This document shows, piece by piece, positions 49,892-58,144 of a DNA stretch of 61,708 bases. Each line of letters starts with the position of its first letter. Position 1 is the stretch's first letter. Location: NCBI GenBank assembly GCA_040880805.1, contig JBBDHW010000048.1, forward strand, positions 24,649 to 86,356. The letters are read 5' to 3'. Source of the DNA: Acidimicrobiia bacterium. GTDB lineage: Bacteria; Actinomycetota; Acidimicrobiia; IMCC26256; DASPTH01. The notes under the pieces were generated by a model that had not been told where the DNA came from, ran no database searches, and saw nothing but the letters and a program-made list of their open reading frames with translations. The position numbers and the translations under genes are program-made.

Positions 49892-50905
49892 ATGTCGACC
49901 ACCGAGTACGAGACCTTTGTCGGCTTGCCCATGCCGCGCAACCCTGAGTCGTTGCCCGACCGCACCCGCCGCCCCATCGTGCGGACGCAGGCTCCGGGGG
50001 AGAAGCGGTTCCCGTTCCCCGTTCCCGACGGTTGGTTCGTCGTGGCCGAGGCGCGCGACCTCGACCCCGGCCAGACGATGACGTTCCACGTGTTCGGGAA
50101 GGACGTCGTGCTGTTCCGCACCGAGAGCGGCGAGGCGCGTATGGTCGACGCGTACTGCGCGCACCTCGGCGCGCACCTCGGCGTCGGCGGCAAGGTGGAG
50201 GGCGAGTGCATCCGCTGCCCGTTCCACGGCTGGCGCTACGACGGCGAGTCGGGCAAGTGCACCGAGATCCCGTACGGGGACACCGAGCACATCCCGAGCC
50301 AGGCGAAGGTGCGTTCCTATCCGACGCTCGAACGAAACCACATGATCTGGGCGTGGCATTCGGGCGTCGAGGCGCCCCCGTTCTACGACGTGCCCGAAGT
50401 CGGAGAGTTCTACGACCCCGATTGGCTGCCCTACGAGATCAAGGAGTTCGACGTCGCCACGTGCTGTCAGGAGATGGCCGAGAACAACGTCGACTTCGCG
50501 CACTTCATGTACGTACACGGCACTCCGAACATTCCCGACGACGAGTTCGAGATCAAGGGCACCTACAAGAAGACCGTCGGTGCCGGTGGCATGTTCGTCC
50601 GTGAGGGCTTCGGACTCGGGCTCGGTGTGCTGCACATGGGCGACCGGATGGTCTTTTTCTCGTCGACCACACCGATCGACGAGGAGAACGTCAAGGTCCG
50701 CTGGGTGTTCAGCGCGCCGCGTGAGATGGGTGACGATGCCGCCAAGAATGCCGCGGAGGGTTTCTCGGCCGGTGTGAGCCAGGATCTGCCGATCTGGGAG
50801 AACAAGCGTTACGTCGACCGGCCCATCGTCACGAAGTCCGAGAAGAAGCTGCTCGAGCAGCGCGAGTGGGCGCTGCAGTTCTACTCGAACTACACGCCGG
50901 AGTAG
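49892..50905 (+). CDS. KshA-type Rieske oxygenase
   Basis: A 337-residue Rieske oxygenase of the class with NVDxxHxxxxH mononuclear iron site. Rieske ligands are C89, H91, C109 and H112 (CAHLGAHLG and CPFHGWRY). The mononuclear site is D201, H204 and H209 in NNVDFAHFMYVHG, the pattern of 3-ketosteroid 9-alpha-hydroxylase KshA. A ribosome site GAGGGAG lies at about 49878-49884 and a -10 box TATGCT at 49858-49863. The family link suggests hydroxylation of a polycyclic or terpenoid substrate, not a proven steroid. A luciferase-like enzyme follows after 10 bases. Confidence 0.9.
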   Translation: MSTTEYETFVGLPMPRNPESLPDRTRRPIVRTQAPGEKRFPFPVPDGWFVVAEARDLDPGQTMTFHVFGKDVVLFRTESGEARMVDAYCAHLGAHLGVGGKVEGECIRCPFHGWRYDGESGKCTEIPYGDTEHIPSQAKVRSYPTLERNHMIWAWHSGVEAPPFYDVPEVGEFYDPDWLPYEIKEFDVATCCQEMAENNVDFAHFMYVHGTPNIPDDEFEIKGTYKKTVGAGGMFVREGFGLGLGVLHMGDRMVFFSSTTPIDEENVKVRWVFSAPREMGDDAAKNAAEGFSAGVSQDLPIWENKRYVDRPIVTKSEKKLLEQREWALQFYSNYTPE

Positions 50906-50915
50906 CTTTCGCCGC

Positions 50916-51884
50916 ATGTTCACCATGCGGTTCGACATGCGAGCGCCGGGTGGGGTCGACACGATGCCCGCGCTCTACGACGCGGCCATCGACATGGCCG
51001 CGTGGGCGGAGGATCGCGGCGGTGTGATGTGCCTCATCTCGGAGCACCACGCGTCGCCCGACGGGTACCTTCCCTCGCCCCTGTTGCTCGCGTCGGCGAT
51101 GGTGGCGCGCACGACCCGCATGGGTTTCGTCATCGGCGCCGCGCTCATGCCGTTCTACGATCCCATCCGTCTCGCCGAGGACATGGCGGTCCTCGACATC
51201 ATCAGCAAGGGACGCGTCTCGTACGTGATGGCCTTGGGCTACCGGCCCGAGGAGTTCGAGATGTTCGGCGTCGAATGGGACGAGCGCGGTGCTGTCGCCG
51301 AGCAGAAGCTCACGGTGTTGCTCGAAGCCGTGACGGGCGAGCCGTTCGTGCACGAAGGTCGCCGCGTGCAGATCACGCCGCCGCCGTTGACGCCGATCCA
51401 GATCTCGTGGGGTGGCGGTACCAAGCCCGCGGCGCGCCGTGCCGGCCGCCACGGCCTCGACTTCTTTGCCGAGAGTGGCGGCGACGACCTGCGCGAGGCG
51501 TACGAAAACGAGGCGCGCAAGTACGGACACGAGCCCGGCCAAGCGATGCTCGCGACACCCGGGACTCCCACCACGGTCTTCGTGGCCGACGACGTCGACC
51601 GGGCGTGGGACGAGATCGGACCCTCCATGCTGCACGACATCGCGATGTACGGGGACTGGAACGTCGGCAAACAGCACATCGCAAGCCTGTCGACGGCGCG
51701 CACGGTCGGCGACCTCCGCGAAGAGCACGGCTCGTACCGCATCTACTCGGTCGACGAAGCGGTCGAGATCGTGAAGGGTGGTGGGCTGCTGATGTTGCAA
51801 CCGCTGTGCGGTGGTCTGCCACCCGACCTCGCGTGGAAGTACCTGAAGATCGTCACCGACGACGTGATGCCCGCGGCGAAGTAG
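50916..51884 (+). CDS. Luciferase-like (LLM) flavin-dependent oxidoreductase
   Basis: A 322-residue TIM-barrel protein of the luciferase-like superfamily. Markers are the first strand MRFDMRAPG, the SEHHASPDGYLPSPLL segment near residues 42-57 typical of the F420/FMN LLM group, and GRVSYVMALGYRPEEFEMFG near residues 94-113. It follows the KshA-type gene by 10 bases and could supply reduced cofactor or act on the product. No partner flavin reductase gene is adjacent. FMN or F420 use cannot be decided. Confidence 0.88.
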   Translation: MFTMRFDMRAPGGVDTMPALYDAAIDMAAWAEDRGGVMCLISEHHASPDGYLPSPLLLASAMVARTTRMGFVIGAALMPFYDPIRLAEDMAVLDIISKGRVSYVMALGYRPEEFEMFGVEWDERGAVAEQKLTVLLEAVTGEPFVHEGRRVQITPPPLTPIQISWGGGTKPAARRAGRHGLDFFAESGGDDLREAYENEARKYGHEPGQAMLATPGTPTTVFVADDVDRAWDEIGPSMLHDIAMYGDWNVGKQHIASLSTARTVGDLREEHGSYRIYSVDEAVEIVKGGGLLMLQPLCGGLPPDLAWKYLKIVTDDVMPAAK

Positions 51885-51887
51885 CGA

Positions 51888-52328
51888 TTACTCGGCGTCG
51901 ACCCGGAGACGCGTGAGCTTGCAGCTCGCGATGCGCCACTGACCGTCGACCTTCTCGTACGTCTCGTGGTAGTGGCCGTAGCCGTGCATCTCACCGATCG
52001 GCGAGCCCTCGGGCCACCGGAGCATGTCCTCCATCGACCAGACGCCGGTGGCGGTGGTCGGCGACGTGATCTCGATCTCCGGCATGTGCCCGTGGTGCAC
52101 CGTCGTGACGGGATCGACGTGACCCTTCACGTACTCCGCGATCGCCGTGTTCCCGCGCACCAGCCCCTCGCCGTCGGGCACACGCGTCTCGCCGCTCACG
52201 TCGAGGACCGCGTTGGGCGCGAAGACTCGCTCGTAGCCGTCCCAGTCCTTCGTGTCCATGCACCGGAAGTAGCGGGCCTTGAGCTGCTTGATCGCCTCGA
52301 TCGCGAGCAGTTGCTCTGCTGCATCCAT
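51888..52328 (-). CDS. NTF2-fold (SnoaL-like) protein
   Basis: A 146-residue NTF2-fold protein: helix LLAIEAIKQLKARYFRCMDTKDWDGYERVFAPNAVLD, a pocket with conserved His (TTVHHGHMPEIEI), and a terminal strand WRIASCKLTRLRV. It resembles SnoaL and bile-acid dehydratase-type enzymes of catabolic clusters. The ATG at 52328 is chosen since TAGGGT (minus strand, 52341-52336) lies 7 bases upstream, suggesting a leaderless mRNA. It is convergent with the luciferase-like gene, three bases apart. Confidence 0.82.
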   Translation of the reverse strand: MDAAEQLLAIEAIKQLKARYFRCMDTKDWDGYERVFAPNAVLDVSGETRVPDGEGLVRGNTAIAEYVKGHVDPVTTVHHGHMPEIEITSPTTATGVWSMEDMLRWPEGSPIGEMHGYGHYHETYEKVDGQWRIASCKLTRLRVDAE

Positions 52329-52396
52329 AGCCGGAACCCTATCGAGCCGCCCGCGCACGTCGCGCCGGGCTGATGCGTCACGAGCCGTCAACGAGC

Positions 52397-52843
52397 TCAC
52401 CGCTGGATCACGCGGAACGTGATCTCGTCGGCAACTGCTGCAGCCTGCAGGCCCGGGCCGACATCGTCTGCGGCCACCGCGATCTCCGCGTCGAGGAAGT
52501 GGGCGGCGGCGAGTGCCTCGACCATCGCAGTACTCATGAGGTGCCCTTGCCTGCGGTGGCGCTCTTGGAGTTCGGCCATCAGCCACACGATCTCCTGCAT
52601 CGGCACGACGGTGAGAAGCTCGAAGCTCTCGGCGAGCTCTCGACGAAAGCGGCCGAGCTCGTCGGCGCCGAGCTCCTTGATGGGACCCGAGAGCGCGCCG
52701 ACCAACCCCTCGCGTGCAAGGGCGGATATCAGGCGAAACAGCCAGAGGTTCGTCGTCGCGAGCTCGTCGCTCGCCGGATCGAGCGTGTGGGAAAGCTCTC
52801 CGGCTGCGAAATCTCGCACGAGGTGGTCGTCGAGGAGTATCAC
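52397..52843 (-). CDS. PIN-like ribonuclease toxin candidate
   Basis: A 148-residue protein beginning VILLDDHLVRDFAAGEL, with acids near the start, followed by helices and ending in EALAAAHFLDAEIAVAADDVGPGLQAAAVADEI, where an acidic pair and an A-A-DDVGP pattern resemble the last catalytic region of PIN-domain RNases. PIN toxins cleave RNA with a cluster of acidic residues and Mg. The GTG at 52843 lies 7 bases after the stop of the 160-residue gene upstream, a typical antitoxin-toxin layout. The longer frame reading from 53008 overlaps that gene and is rejected. The family assignment is a pattern judgement. Confidence 0.55.
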   Translation of the reverse strand: MILLDDHLVRDFAAGELSHTLDPASDELATTNLWLFRLISALAREGLVGALSGPIKELGADELGRFRRELAESFELLTVVPMQEIVWLMAELQERHRRQGHLMSTAMVEALAAAHFLDAEIAVAADDVGPGLQAAAVADEITFRVIQR

Positions 52844-52850
52844 GAGATCG

Positions 52851-53333
52851 TCAGGTTGTCGCGAGGTCGGTGTCCTCGAGTGAGCGCACGTATGCGAGAT
52901 GCTTCTCCCGGGGGAGCGCGCGGCGCAGGATCTCGGCTGCGGTGGTCTCGCCGGTAGCGCCATCGTCACGCTCCCAGTCCCACGTTCCCTTGACCTTGGC
53001 GAGCGCAACCCCGAGCTCCCGGTCGTGGTCGTCCGAGGGCGTGAGCACCGCGTCGATCAGATCGCCGACCGCGGAGCCGGCGCGGAAGACGCGGACTCGA
53101 TCGCCCGTCGTGGTCTCCGCGATGCTCGGGTAGCAGCGGAGGCCTTGGTCGCTCAAGGCCTGGTCGAGATCGGCCCCCATCGCCGTCTTGACCCGAGTCG
53201 TGCTCTCGCCCGAGGCCTGGCGCACCCGCTCGGTGAGTTCCATCCGCGGGATGCTCTTGAATGCCTTGCCCTCACGATCGAGCTCGCGTCGCACCGACCG
53301 GGCAACTTGTATGAGGTGATCCTGATTGGGCAC
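52851..53333 (-). CDS. Antitoxin candidate, first gene of the PIN pair
   Basis: A 160-residue acidic protein of unknown family. It starts at GTG 53333 with GGGGAAGGCACA upstream, has a helical N-terminal part (LIQVARSVRRELDREG, then ELTERVRQASGES) that might bind DNA, and a central TTGDRVRVFRAGSAVGDLID stretch. No known antitoxin domain is recognised. Position before a PIN-like gene and an AT-rich operator-like leader at 53352-53380 suggest an autoregulated antitoxin. It could equally be a partner protein of another kind. Confidence 0.5.
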   Translation of the reverse strand: MPNQDHLIQVARSVRRELDREGKAFKSIPRMELTERVRQASGESTTRVKTAMGADLDQALSDQGLRCYPSIAETTTGDRVRVFRAGSAVGDLIDAVLTPSDDHDRELGVALAKVKGTWDWERDDGATGETTAAEILRRALPREKHLAYVRSLEDTDLATT

Positions 53334-53351
53334 TGTGCCTTCCCCATCCCA

Positions 53352-53380
53352 GAGTTAGTAAACAAATAACAGAGTAACTC
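53352..53380. promoter_or_regulatory. Operator-like inverted repeat upstream of the PIN pair
   Basis: An AT-rich region stands out in this GC-rich window. GAGTTA (53352-53357) and TAACTC (53375-53380) form 6-bp inverted arms with a 17-base spacer, and AGAGTTA/AGAGTAA occur as near-repeats. On the minus strand TACTAA (53360-53355) could be the -10 box, so the arms would cover the promoter. This fits autoregulation by the pair at 52397-53333. Confidence 0.45.
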
Positions 53381-53423
53381 ACAACACCGTCTGATGCAAG
53401 CGGATTCCGACCCAGGCGCCGGC

Positions 53424-54014
53424 TCACCGGCGATTCGTGAACGTGTACTCGGCGCCGTCGGGGAGCGGGACGCGGAACACGCGCATCTGGAGCGCGAGCA
53501 GCGCGTAGTAGCCGACGAGCGTCAAGGCCTCGATCAGCATCTTGTCGCCGAGTGCGTCGCGCGAGCGCGCGTACAGGTCGTCGTCGAGGTCAGCGGTCGT
53601 TGCTGCGGCGCGGGCGACGTCGAGCGCGGCCTGCTCCACTGGATCGTCCAGCGCGAGCGGCAGAAAGGAGCGCACGGCAATGATCTCGTCGTCGGTGAGC
53701 CCCACCTCGTGGCCGATCCGCACGTGCGCCCACCACTCGAACTCGCTCTCCCACGCCGCTGCCACGGTGAGGATGACGAGCTCTCGCGCGCGGGCGGGGA
53801 GTGAGCCTCGGAAGCGCAACCCGCCTCCGAGCTCCTGCAACGGATGCCCGAGCGCGGGGTAGTGGAGCATCGCGTTGAACGGGCCCTGGAGTCGCCCCTG
53901 CTCGTCGGCGATTCGCGAGGGGAGAATGGATCCGAGCCGACGGCCGACTATCGCGTCGTAGAGCTCCCGTTGGTCCGGCGTGAGCGTGTCGAGGGTGAGC
54001 TGTTCGAGTCGCAT
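53424..54014 (-). CDS. Carboxymuconolactone decarboxylase (CMD) family protein
   Basis: A 196-residue helical protein of the CMD/AhpD group. Markers are the helix ARELVILTVAAAWESEFEWWAHVRIGHEVGL at residues about 75-105 and a late ALTLVGYYALLALQMRVF. The redox CxxC of AhpD is not present (it is WWAH), so it resembles the decarboxylase or non-redox members. It lies 9 bases after the GNAT-kinase fusion on the same strand. The substrate is unknown. Confidence 0.85.
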   Translation of the reverse strand: MRLEQLTLDTLTPDQRELYDAIVGRRLGSILPSRIADEQGRLQGPFNAMLHYPALGHPLQELGGGLRFRGSLPARARELVILTVAAAWESEFEWWAHVRIGHEVGLTDDEIIAVRSFLPLALDDPVEQAALDVARAAATTADLDDDLYARSRDALGDKMLIEALTLVGYYALLALQMRVFRVPLPDGAEYTFTNRR

Positions 54015-54023
54015 GCGAGCCTC

Positions 54024-55337
54024 CTATTGGAAGAGGTGACGATTCTCCTCGCTCCAGCGGACCCGCGCCGCGAGCTCGTCGAGGTACCCGTTCGCCACCC
54101 ACGTGGCTTGTGGTTCGAGGCCTTCTCGAGCGAGCGCGCCGACGTCGTCGATGTCCCGTCGTTGCTGGTCGATGACCCGTTCCACCAATCCGTCGATCGT
54201 CGTGAGCCCGTACGCGTCGGCGAACACTTCCATGCGGCGCCGGCGATCGGGCGGCTCCGCGTACCGCAGCCAACGGGCGCACTCCGAGTCGTCGCGGAAC
54301 GGAGCCGTGAATTCGAGGGCGTACGCCACGTCGTGCAGCGGTGACGCGGGCCGGGCGTGGTCGAAGTCGACGAGCGCCACCGGGTTCCCGTCGCGCCACA
54401 CCACGTTCCAGGGTCCGCAGTCGCCGTGGCACACCAGCTCGTCGGGCCCCGGTGCTCCGGTGAAGCTCGACCAGCTGCTGTCCGCAGGTGGCGCGTAGCC
54501 ACGTACCGCGTCGTGGTACCGGGACAGGAGGCGCGCGTACGCGCGCAGGCCCTCGTCGGGCACGACCTGCGCCCAGCTGCGCGCGCCGGATTGGCCCGGC
54601 ATGAAGGAGAGGATCTCGCGATCATCGCCGTCGATGCCGAGCACCCGCGGCGATGCGTCGAATCCCACTGCCTCGAGATGCCGGAGCAGCGCGTGGACAG
54701 CAGGCGTCCAGCGCTCGACCGGACGGTGCACGGTGTCTCCGATCCGGACGATGGTCCGCCCGAAGTTCGTTTCGAATGGGACTGTGTCGTCGGGCGTGCG
54801 CTTTCGAAGCCACACCATGTCGCGGCCGGATTCGGCCGGCGCCTCGGGCTGGGCGGCGACGACTCGGTCGAGCACGAAGCCCAGCTTGCGCGGGATCGCG
54901 GCACTCGCCGCGTTGGTCTCGTCGCAGCGGATCACGACGCGCTCCACTTCGACGAGGCCGAACGCCGCCGTGGTGAGCGCGCGCGACGCGCGTGTCGCGA
55001 GACCGCGGTTGCACCAGTCGATGTGTACCCAGTAGCCGATCTCGATCTCGGGGCCGCCCGACGTCCAGTCGAGGCTGACGTTGCCGAGCACGGCGGGACC
55101 GTCGCCACGCCGAATGACGAAGCTGAAGTGCTCGGAGCGCCGCCACACGTCCTGCAGCCGGACGAGGCGTTCGCGTTGCTTCGCCTCTGTGGCCTGTTCC
55201 GGTGACGGCCAGGGGAGGTAGGGCCGAAGGTGGTCGAGGCTCTCGCCGACGGCTTTGGCCATCTCGGGGGCGTGCTCGGGACGCGCGCGCTCGAGCGCGA
55301 ACCCGTCGCCGAGGTCGATGGTCTCGGGGAGGCTCAT
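54024..55337 (-). CDS. Fusion of a GNAT acetyltransferase and an aminoglycoside phosphotransferase-like kinase
   Basis: A 437-residue protein in two parts. Residues 1-175 are a GNAT domain of the RimJ/RimL type: FALERARPEHAPEMAKAVGES, the CoA segment HIDWCNRGLATRASRALTTAAF near residues 105-126, then NAASAAIPRKLGF. Residues about 190-437 are a kinase-like domain with HGDCGPWNVVWRDG at about 304-317, catalytic Asp306, and ALVDFDHARP near 320-329. The N-lobe is present, unlike the C-lobe-only protein at 36052. The order acetyltransferase then kinase is that of bifunctional aminoglycoside-modifying enzymes, but sequence similarity to them has not been tested. It starts at ATG 55337, overlapping the methyltransferase stop (ATGA). 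Confidence 0.85.
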   Translation of the reverse strand: MSLPETIDLGDGFALERARPEHAPEMAKAVGESLDHLRPYLPWPSPEQATEAKQRERLVRLQDVWRRSEHFSFVIRRGDGPAVLGNVSLDWTSGGPEIEIGYWVHIDWCNRGLATRASRALTTAAFGLVEVERVVIRCDETNAASAAIPRKLGFVLDRVVAAQPEAPAESGRDMVWLRKRTPDDTVPFETNFGRTIVRIGDTVHRPVERWTPAVHALLRHLEAVGFDASPRVLGIDGDDREILSFMPGQSGARSWAQVVPDEGLRAYARLLSRYHDAVRGYAPPADSSWSSFTGAPGPDELVCHGDCGPWNVVWRDGNPVALVDFDHARPASPLHDVAYALEFTAPFRDDSECARWLRYAEPPDRRRRMEVFADAYGLTTIDGLVERVIDQQRRDIDDVGALAREGLEPQATWVANGYLDELAARVRWSEENRHLFQ

Positions 55338-56122
55338 GACACCCGACGCGACACGCGCATGGTGTTCAGGTACCGCTTCACGATCAGCCCGCCGTAGCGC
55401 GAGTCGATGAGCGAACCGATGCACGTGAGGAGGCGGTCGCGCGCATCGTCGTCCATTGCGCGATGTCCCGAGTACGTCTGCAGCACGTCGAGGTAGACAG
55501 CAGTCGTGTACGTGCGATCGGTCTCGTAGCAGCGGAGTACGGCGGCGCCGAAGCGTCCCTTGGGATCCGCCTCCACGTCGATCCGAGCGGCAACGTCGTC
55601 GGCGCGCTCGAGCCGAATCCCCGCCGGGGTGTCCGGATCCCAGCGTTCGTAGCAATCCTGCACGTCGACGAAGAAGGGATCGGTGCCGCCGGCGACGTGC
55701 TCGGTCATGACGATCACGAACGCGCCGCCGGGCCGCAGCGTGGCGGCGACCTGGGCCAGGCCCACCTCGGCGTCGACCCAGTGGAACGCCGTGAACGCGA
55801 CGACGGCGTCGAACGGCTCTGCGGGGAGAGGCCAGTCCTCGAACGCGCTCACGACGATCTGCGCGTTCGGGTACGGCGCGAGGTTCCGCGCCGCGACCGC
55901 GGCGAGGCTCGCGCCGAGCTCTACCGCGACAACCGAACAGCCACGCGCGGCGAGGACCACGGTCGCCTGCCCGGTGCCGCATCCGATCTCGAGGACGCGG
56001 CTCCCGGGACCAATGCTCGCGAGGTCGAAGAGGTCGTCGAAGAGCGCGTCGGGATAGCCGGGCCGCGCGCGGTCGTAGCGCTCGGCGTCTTCGTCGAAGA
56101 TCTCCCGCAACGGATCGGGCAC
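55334..56122 (-). CDS. Class I SAM-dependent methyltransferase
   Basis: A 262-residue methyltransferase with motif I VLEIGCGTGQATVVLAARG near residues 44-62, motif II AVELGAS, and motif IV AFTAFHWVDAE near 110-120. The fold transfers a methyl group from S-adenosylmethionine to a small molecule. The GTG start at 56122 has only a weak AGG ribosome site. The gene overlaps the GNAT-kinase fusion and may methylate its substrate. The substrate is unknown. Confidence 0.88.
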   Translation of the reverse strand: MPDPLREIFDEDAERYDRARPGYPDALFDDLFDLASIGPGSRVLEIGCGTGQATVVLAARGCSVVAVELGASLAAVAARNLAPYPNAQIVVSAFEDWPLPAEPFDAVVAFTAFHWVDAEVGLAQVAATLRPGGAFVIVMTEHVAGGTDPFFVDVQDCYERWDPDTPAGIRLERADDVAARIDVEADPKGRFGAAVLRCYETDRTYTTAVYLDVLQTYSGHRAMDDDARDRLLTCIGSLIDSRYGGLIVKRYLNTMRVSRRVS

Positions 56123-56248
56123 GGTGGGTGAGCCTGACAGACCCGGTACCCTCGGCGCCCGAGGTGAGCGCCCGCGGCGCAGGTATCCTGCGTCGCAGCG
56201 AACCGTGGCCCAGCGGCCCGGCGCGAAGCGCCGAGAGCGGAGGTTCTG
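56123..56248. promoter_or_regulatory. Divergent promoter region with GC hairpin
   Basis: This region separates the methyltransferase (leftward) from the quinone oxidoreductase (rightward). Rightward -10 candidates are TACCCT and TATCCT in its first half. A perfect 6-bp hairpin (CGGCGC-GAA-GCGCCG) sits at 56219-56233 just before the ribosome site GGAGG. Such a stem in the leader could affect initiation, but I do not recognise a known element. Confidence 0.35.
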
Positions 56249-57238
56249 GTGATTGCTCTCGTGTGCCCGGAGCTCGGTGGGGAAGAGGTGCTGCGCGTGG
56301 AGGAGCTCCCGTCACCGCCGTGCGGTCCCGATGAGGTGCGGATCGACGTGCGCGCCGCGTCGGTGAACTTTCCCGACACGCTCGTGATTCGCGGCCAGTA
56401 CCAGTACAAGTACGACCCGCCGTTCGTACCCGGTCACGAGTGCTCGGGCACGCTGCTCGAGGTGGGGGTCGATGTCGACGCCCTCGAGGTCGGCAACCGG
56501 GTCCTCGCGATGACCGGGGTCGGCGCGTTCGCGAGCGAAGTGATCGCGAAGCCGCCCCGCCAGGACCAGGTGTTCCGCATTCCCGACGCGATGGGGTGGG
56601 ACGAGGCCGCGGCGTTCAATCTCACCTACGGCACCGCCATCCACGGCTTGTCGCGCCGCGGCCAGTTGCAGGCGGGGGAGAGTGTGCTCGTGCTCGGTGC
56701 CGCCGGGGGCACCGGCTCGGCCGCGATCCAGGTTGCCAAGGCGATCGGGGCCTACGTGATCGCCGCGGCCGGCGGACCGGAGAAGCTCGCGATCGCCGAG
56801 CAGTGCGGCGCCGACGCGGTGATCGACTACCACGAGGAAGGGCTGTCAGCGCGCGTGAAGGAGCTCACCGGCGGTATCGGCGTCGACGTGGTCTTCGATC
56901 CCGTCGGCGGTGGTGACTTCCGTGAGTACCTGCGCTGCCTCGCGTGGAACGGTCGCTATCTCGTGGTCGGCTTCGCGGCCGGCGATATCCCGAGCGTGGG
57001 GCTCAACCTGATCCTCCTCAAGTCGATCTCCGTCGTCGGCGTGGCGTACGGCGCGTCGGCGCGTCTCGACCCGGCAGCCAACGCGCACAACTTCGAACAG
57101 CTCTTCCGCTGGTACGACGCCGGACTGCTGCACCCGGTCATCGGACACCACTTCCCGCTCGAACAGGGTGCCGACGCGCTGCGCGTGGTCGGCAACCGCG
57201 GCGCCCTCGGCAAGGTGATCGTCGAGATCGGAAATTGA
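56249..57238 (+). CDS. Zinc-free NADPH:quinone oxidoreductase (MDR family)
   Basis: A 329-residue medium-chain dehydrogenase/reductase. The N-terminal domain has SVNFPDTLVIRGQYQYK and FVPGHECSGTLLEVG. The cofactor domain has VLVLGAAGGTGSAAIQVAKAIGAYV near residues 147-171 with the AAxGGxG loop. Catalytic zinc cysteines are missing, so it belongs to the quinone-reductase branch. It reduces quinones or enoyl compounds with NADPH. The GTG start follows GCGGAGGTTCTG. It is convergent with the SDR at 57269. Confidence 0.9.
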   Translation: MIALVCPELGGEEVLRVEELPSPPCGPDEVRIDVRAASVNFPDTLVIRGQYQYKYDPPFVPGHECSGTLLEVGVDVDALEVGNRVLAMTGVGAFASEVIAKPPRQDQVFRIPDAMGWDEAAAFNLTYGTAIHGLSRRGQLQAGESVLVLGAAGGTGSAAIQVAKAIGAYVIAAAGGPEKLAIAEQCGADAVIDYHEEGLSARVKELTGGIGVDVVFDPVGGGDFREYLRCLAWNGRYLVVGFAAGDIPSVGLNLILLKSISVVGVAYGASARLDPAANAHNFEQLFRWYDAGLLHPVIGHHFPLEQGADALRVVGNRGALGKVIVEIGN

Positions 57239-57268
57239 AGCGCGAGCGGCCGTGGGTTCAGAAGCCTG

Positions 57269-58099
57269 TCAGCGTCCGGGCAACGTACCGCCGTCGACGG
57301 TGTAGAGCTGGCCGGTGATCCACGCGCCCTGGTCCGAGCACAGGAACGCCACCATCCAGGCGATGTCCTCACCGGCGCCCGCCCGCCGCAGCGGCACTTG
57401 CCGCGCGATGAGTTCGTCCCATGCTTCGCCGCGCGGGATGTCGTCCATGCGGTACGTGTCGATGATGCCCGGACACACCGTGTTGACCCGGATGCCGTCG
57501 GGCCCGAGCTCTTGCGCCATCGCGCACGTCAACGCGTGGATCGCCGCCTTCGACGCGCTGTACGCCGCGGTGCGCGCGGCCATCATCTTCCCGGCGATCG
57601 ACGAGATGTTCACGATGTTCCCGCCGTCGCCCTGCTCGACCAGCCGGCGACCGAACGCACGGCTCATGTAGAAGGTGCCGTGCAGGTTGACGTCGATCAC
57701 GCGGTGCCACAGTTCGGGATCGAGGTCGATGACGGGCACGCGGTCGGCTCCGCGAGCGGCGCCCGCATTGTTGACGACGATGTCGACGCGCCCCATCTCG
57801 TCGGCCACCTGTTGCGCGAGCGCGTCGACTGCGGCGAGATCCGATACGTCACTCACCACGGCGAGCGCACGGCGCCCCAGCGCGCGAACCTCGTCGGCGA
57901 CGGACTCGATGTCGCGCCAGCCAGCTTCCTTCTCGTCGTCCGGGTAGCGGTCGGGTGAGCGCCCCGTGCCCGTGAGCACCACGTCGCAGCCGGCCCGCGC
58001 GAGCTCGACCGCGATCGGACGGCCGATCGAGCGCATGCGCCCGGCGCCGGTCACCACCGCGACCTTGCCAACGAGTCCCGTGAGTGCCAGATCCGCCAT
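57269..58099 (-). CDS. Short-chain dehydrogenase/reductase (SDR)
   Basis: A 276-residue classical SDR: VTGAGRMRSIGRPIAVELA near residues 13-31, NNAGAARGADRV near 103, and SSIAGKMMAARTAAYSASKAA near 159-179 with YSASK. It ends YTVDGGTLPGR. It can oxidise or reduce hydroxy or keto groups, or act as 3-hydroxyacyl-CoA dehydrogenase. ATG 58099 is preceded by TACTGT ten bases upstream on the minus strand; an alternative GTG at 58111 is less likely. It is divergent from the crotonase at 58145. Confidence 0.9.
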   Translation of the reverse strand: MADLALTGLVGKVAVVTGAGRMRSIGRPIAVELARAGCDVVLTGTGRSPDRYPDDEKEAGWRDIESVADEVRALGRRALAVVSDVSDLAAVDALAQQVADEMGRVDIVVNNAGAARGADRVPVIDLDPELWHRVIDVNLHGTFYMSRAFGRRLVEQGDGGNIVNISSIAGKMMAARTAAYSASKAAIHALTCAMAQELGPDGIRVNTVCPGIIDTYRMDDIPRGEAWDELIARQVPLRRAGAGEDIAWMVAFLCSDQGAWITGQLYTVDGGTLPGR

Positions 58100-58109
58100 C
58101 GCGTCGGCC

Positions 58110-58119
58110 ACAGTAACGT
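58110..58119. promoter_or_regulatory. Overlapping divergent -10 boxes
   Basis: Between the SDR start at 58099 and the crotonase start at 58145, ACAGTAACGT carries TACTGT on the minus strand (58115-58110) and TAACGT on the plus strand (58114-58119). The two boxes overlap by two bases. The rightward message has a leader with GGAGGG; the leftward one is nearly leaderless. Confidence 0.45.
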
Positions 58120-58144
58120 CACTCTGCGACGGAGGGATGGTGCG

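Noticed and set aside
52844-53008. Earlier start for the PIN-like protein
   Set aside because: It would overlap the upstream gene out of frame with a Ser/Arg-rich peptide; the start at 52843 fits the PIN pattern.
56219-56233. Riboswitch before the quinone reductase gene
   Set aside because: Only a single short GC hairpin is present, without any known aptamer core.
55338-56315. Upstream extension of the GNAT-kinase fusion
   Set aside because: It overlaps the methyltransferase gene in another frame, and the ATGA overlap at 55337 gives a clear start.
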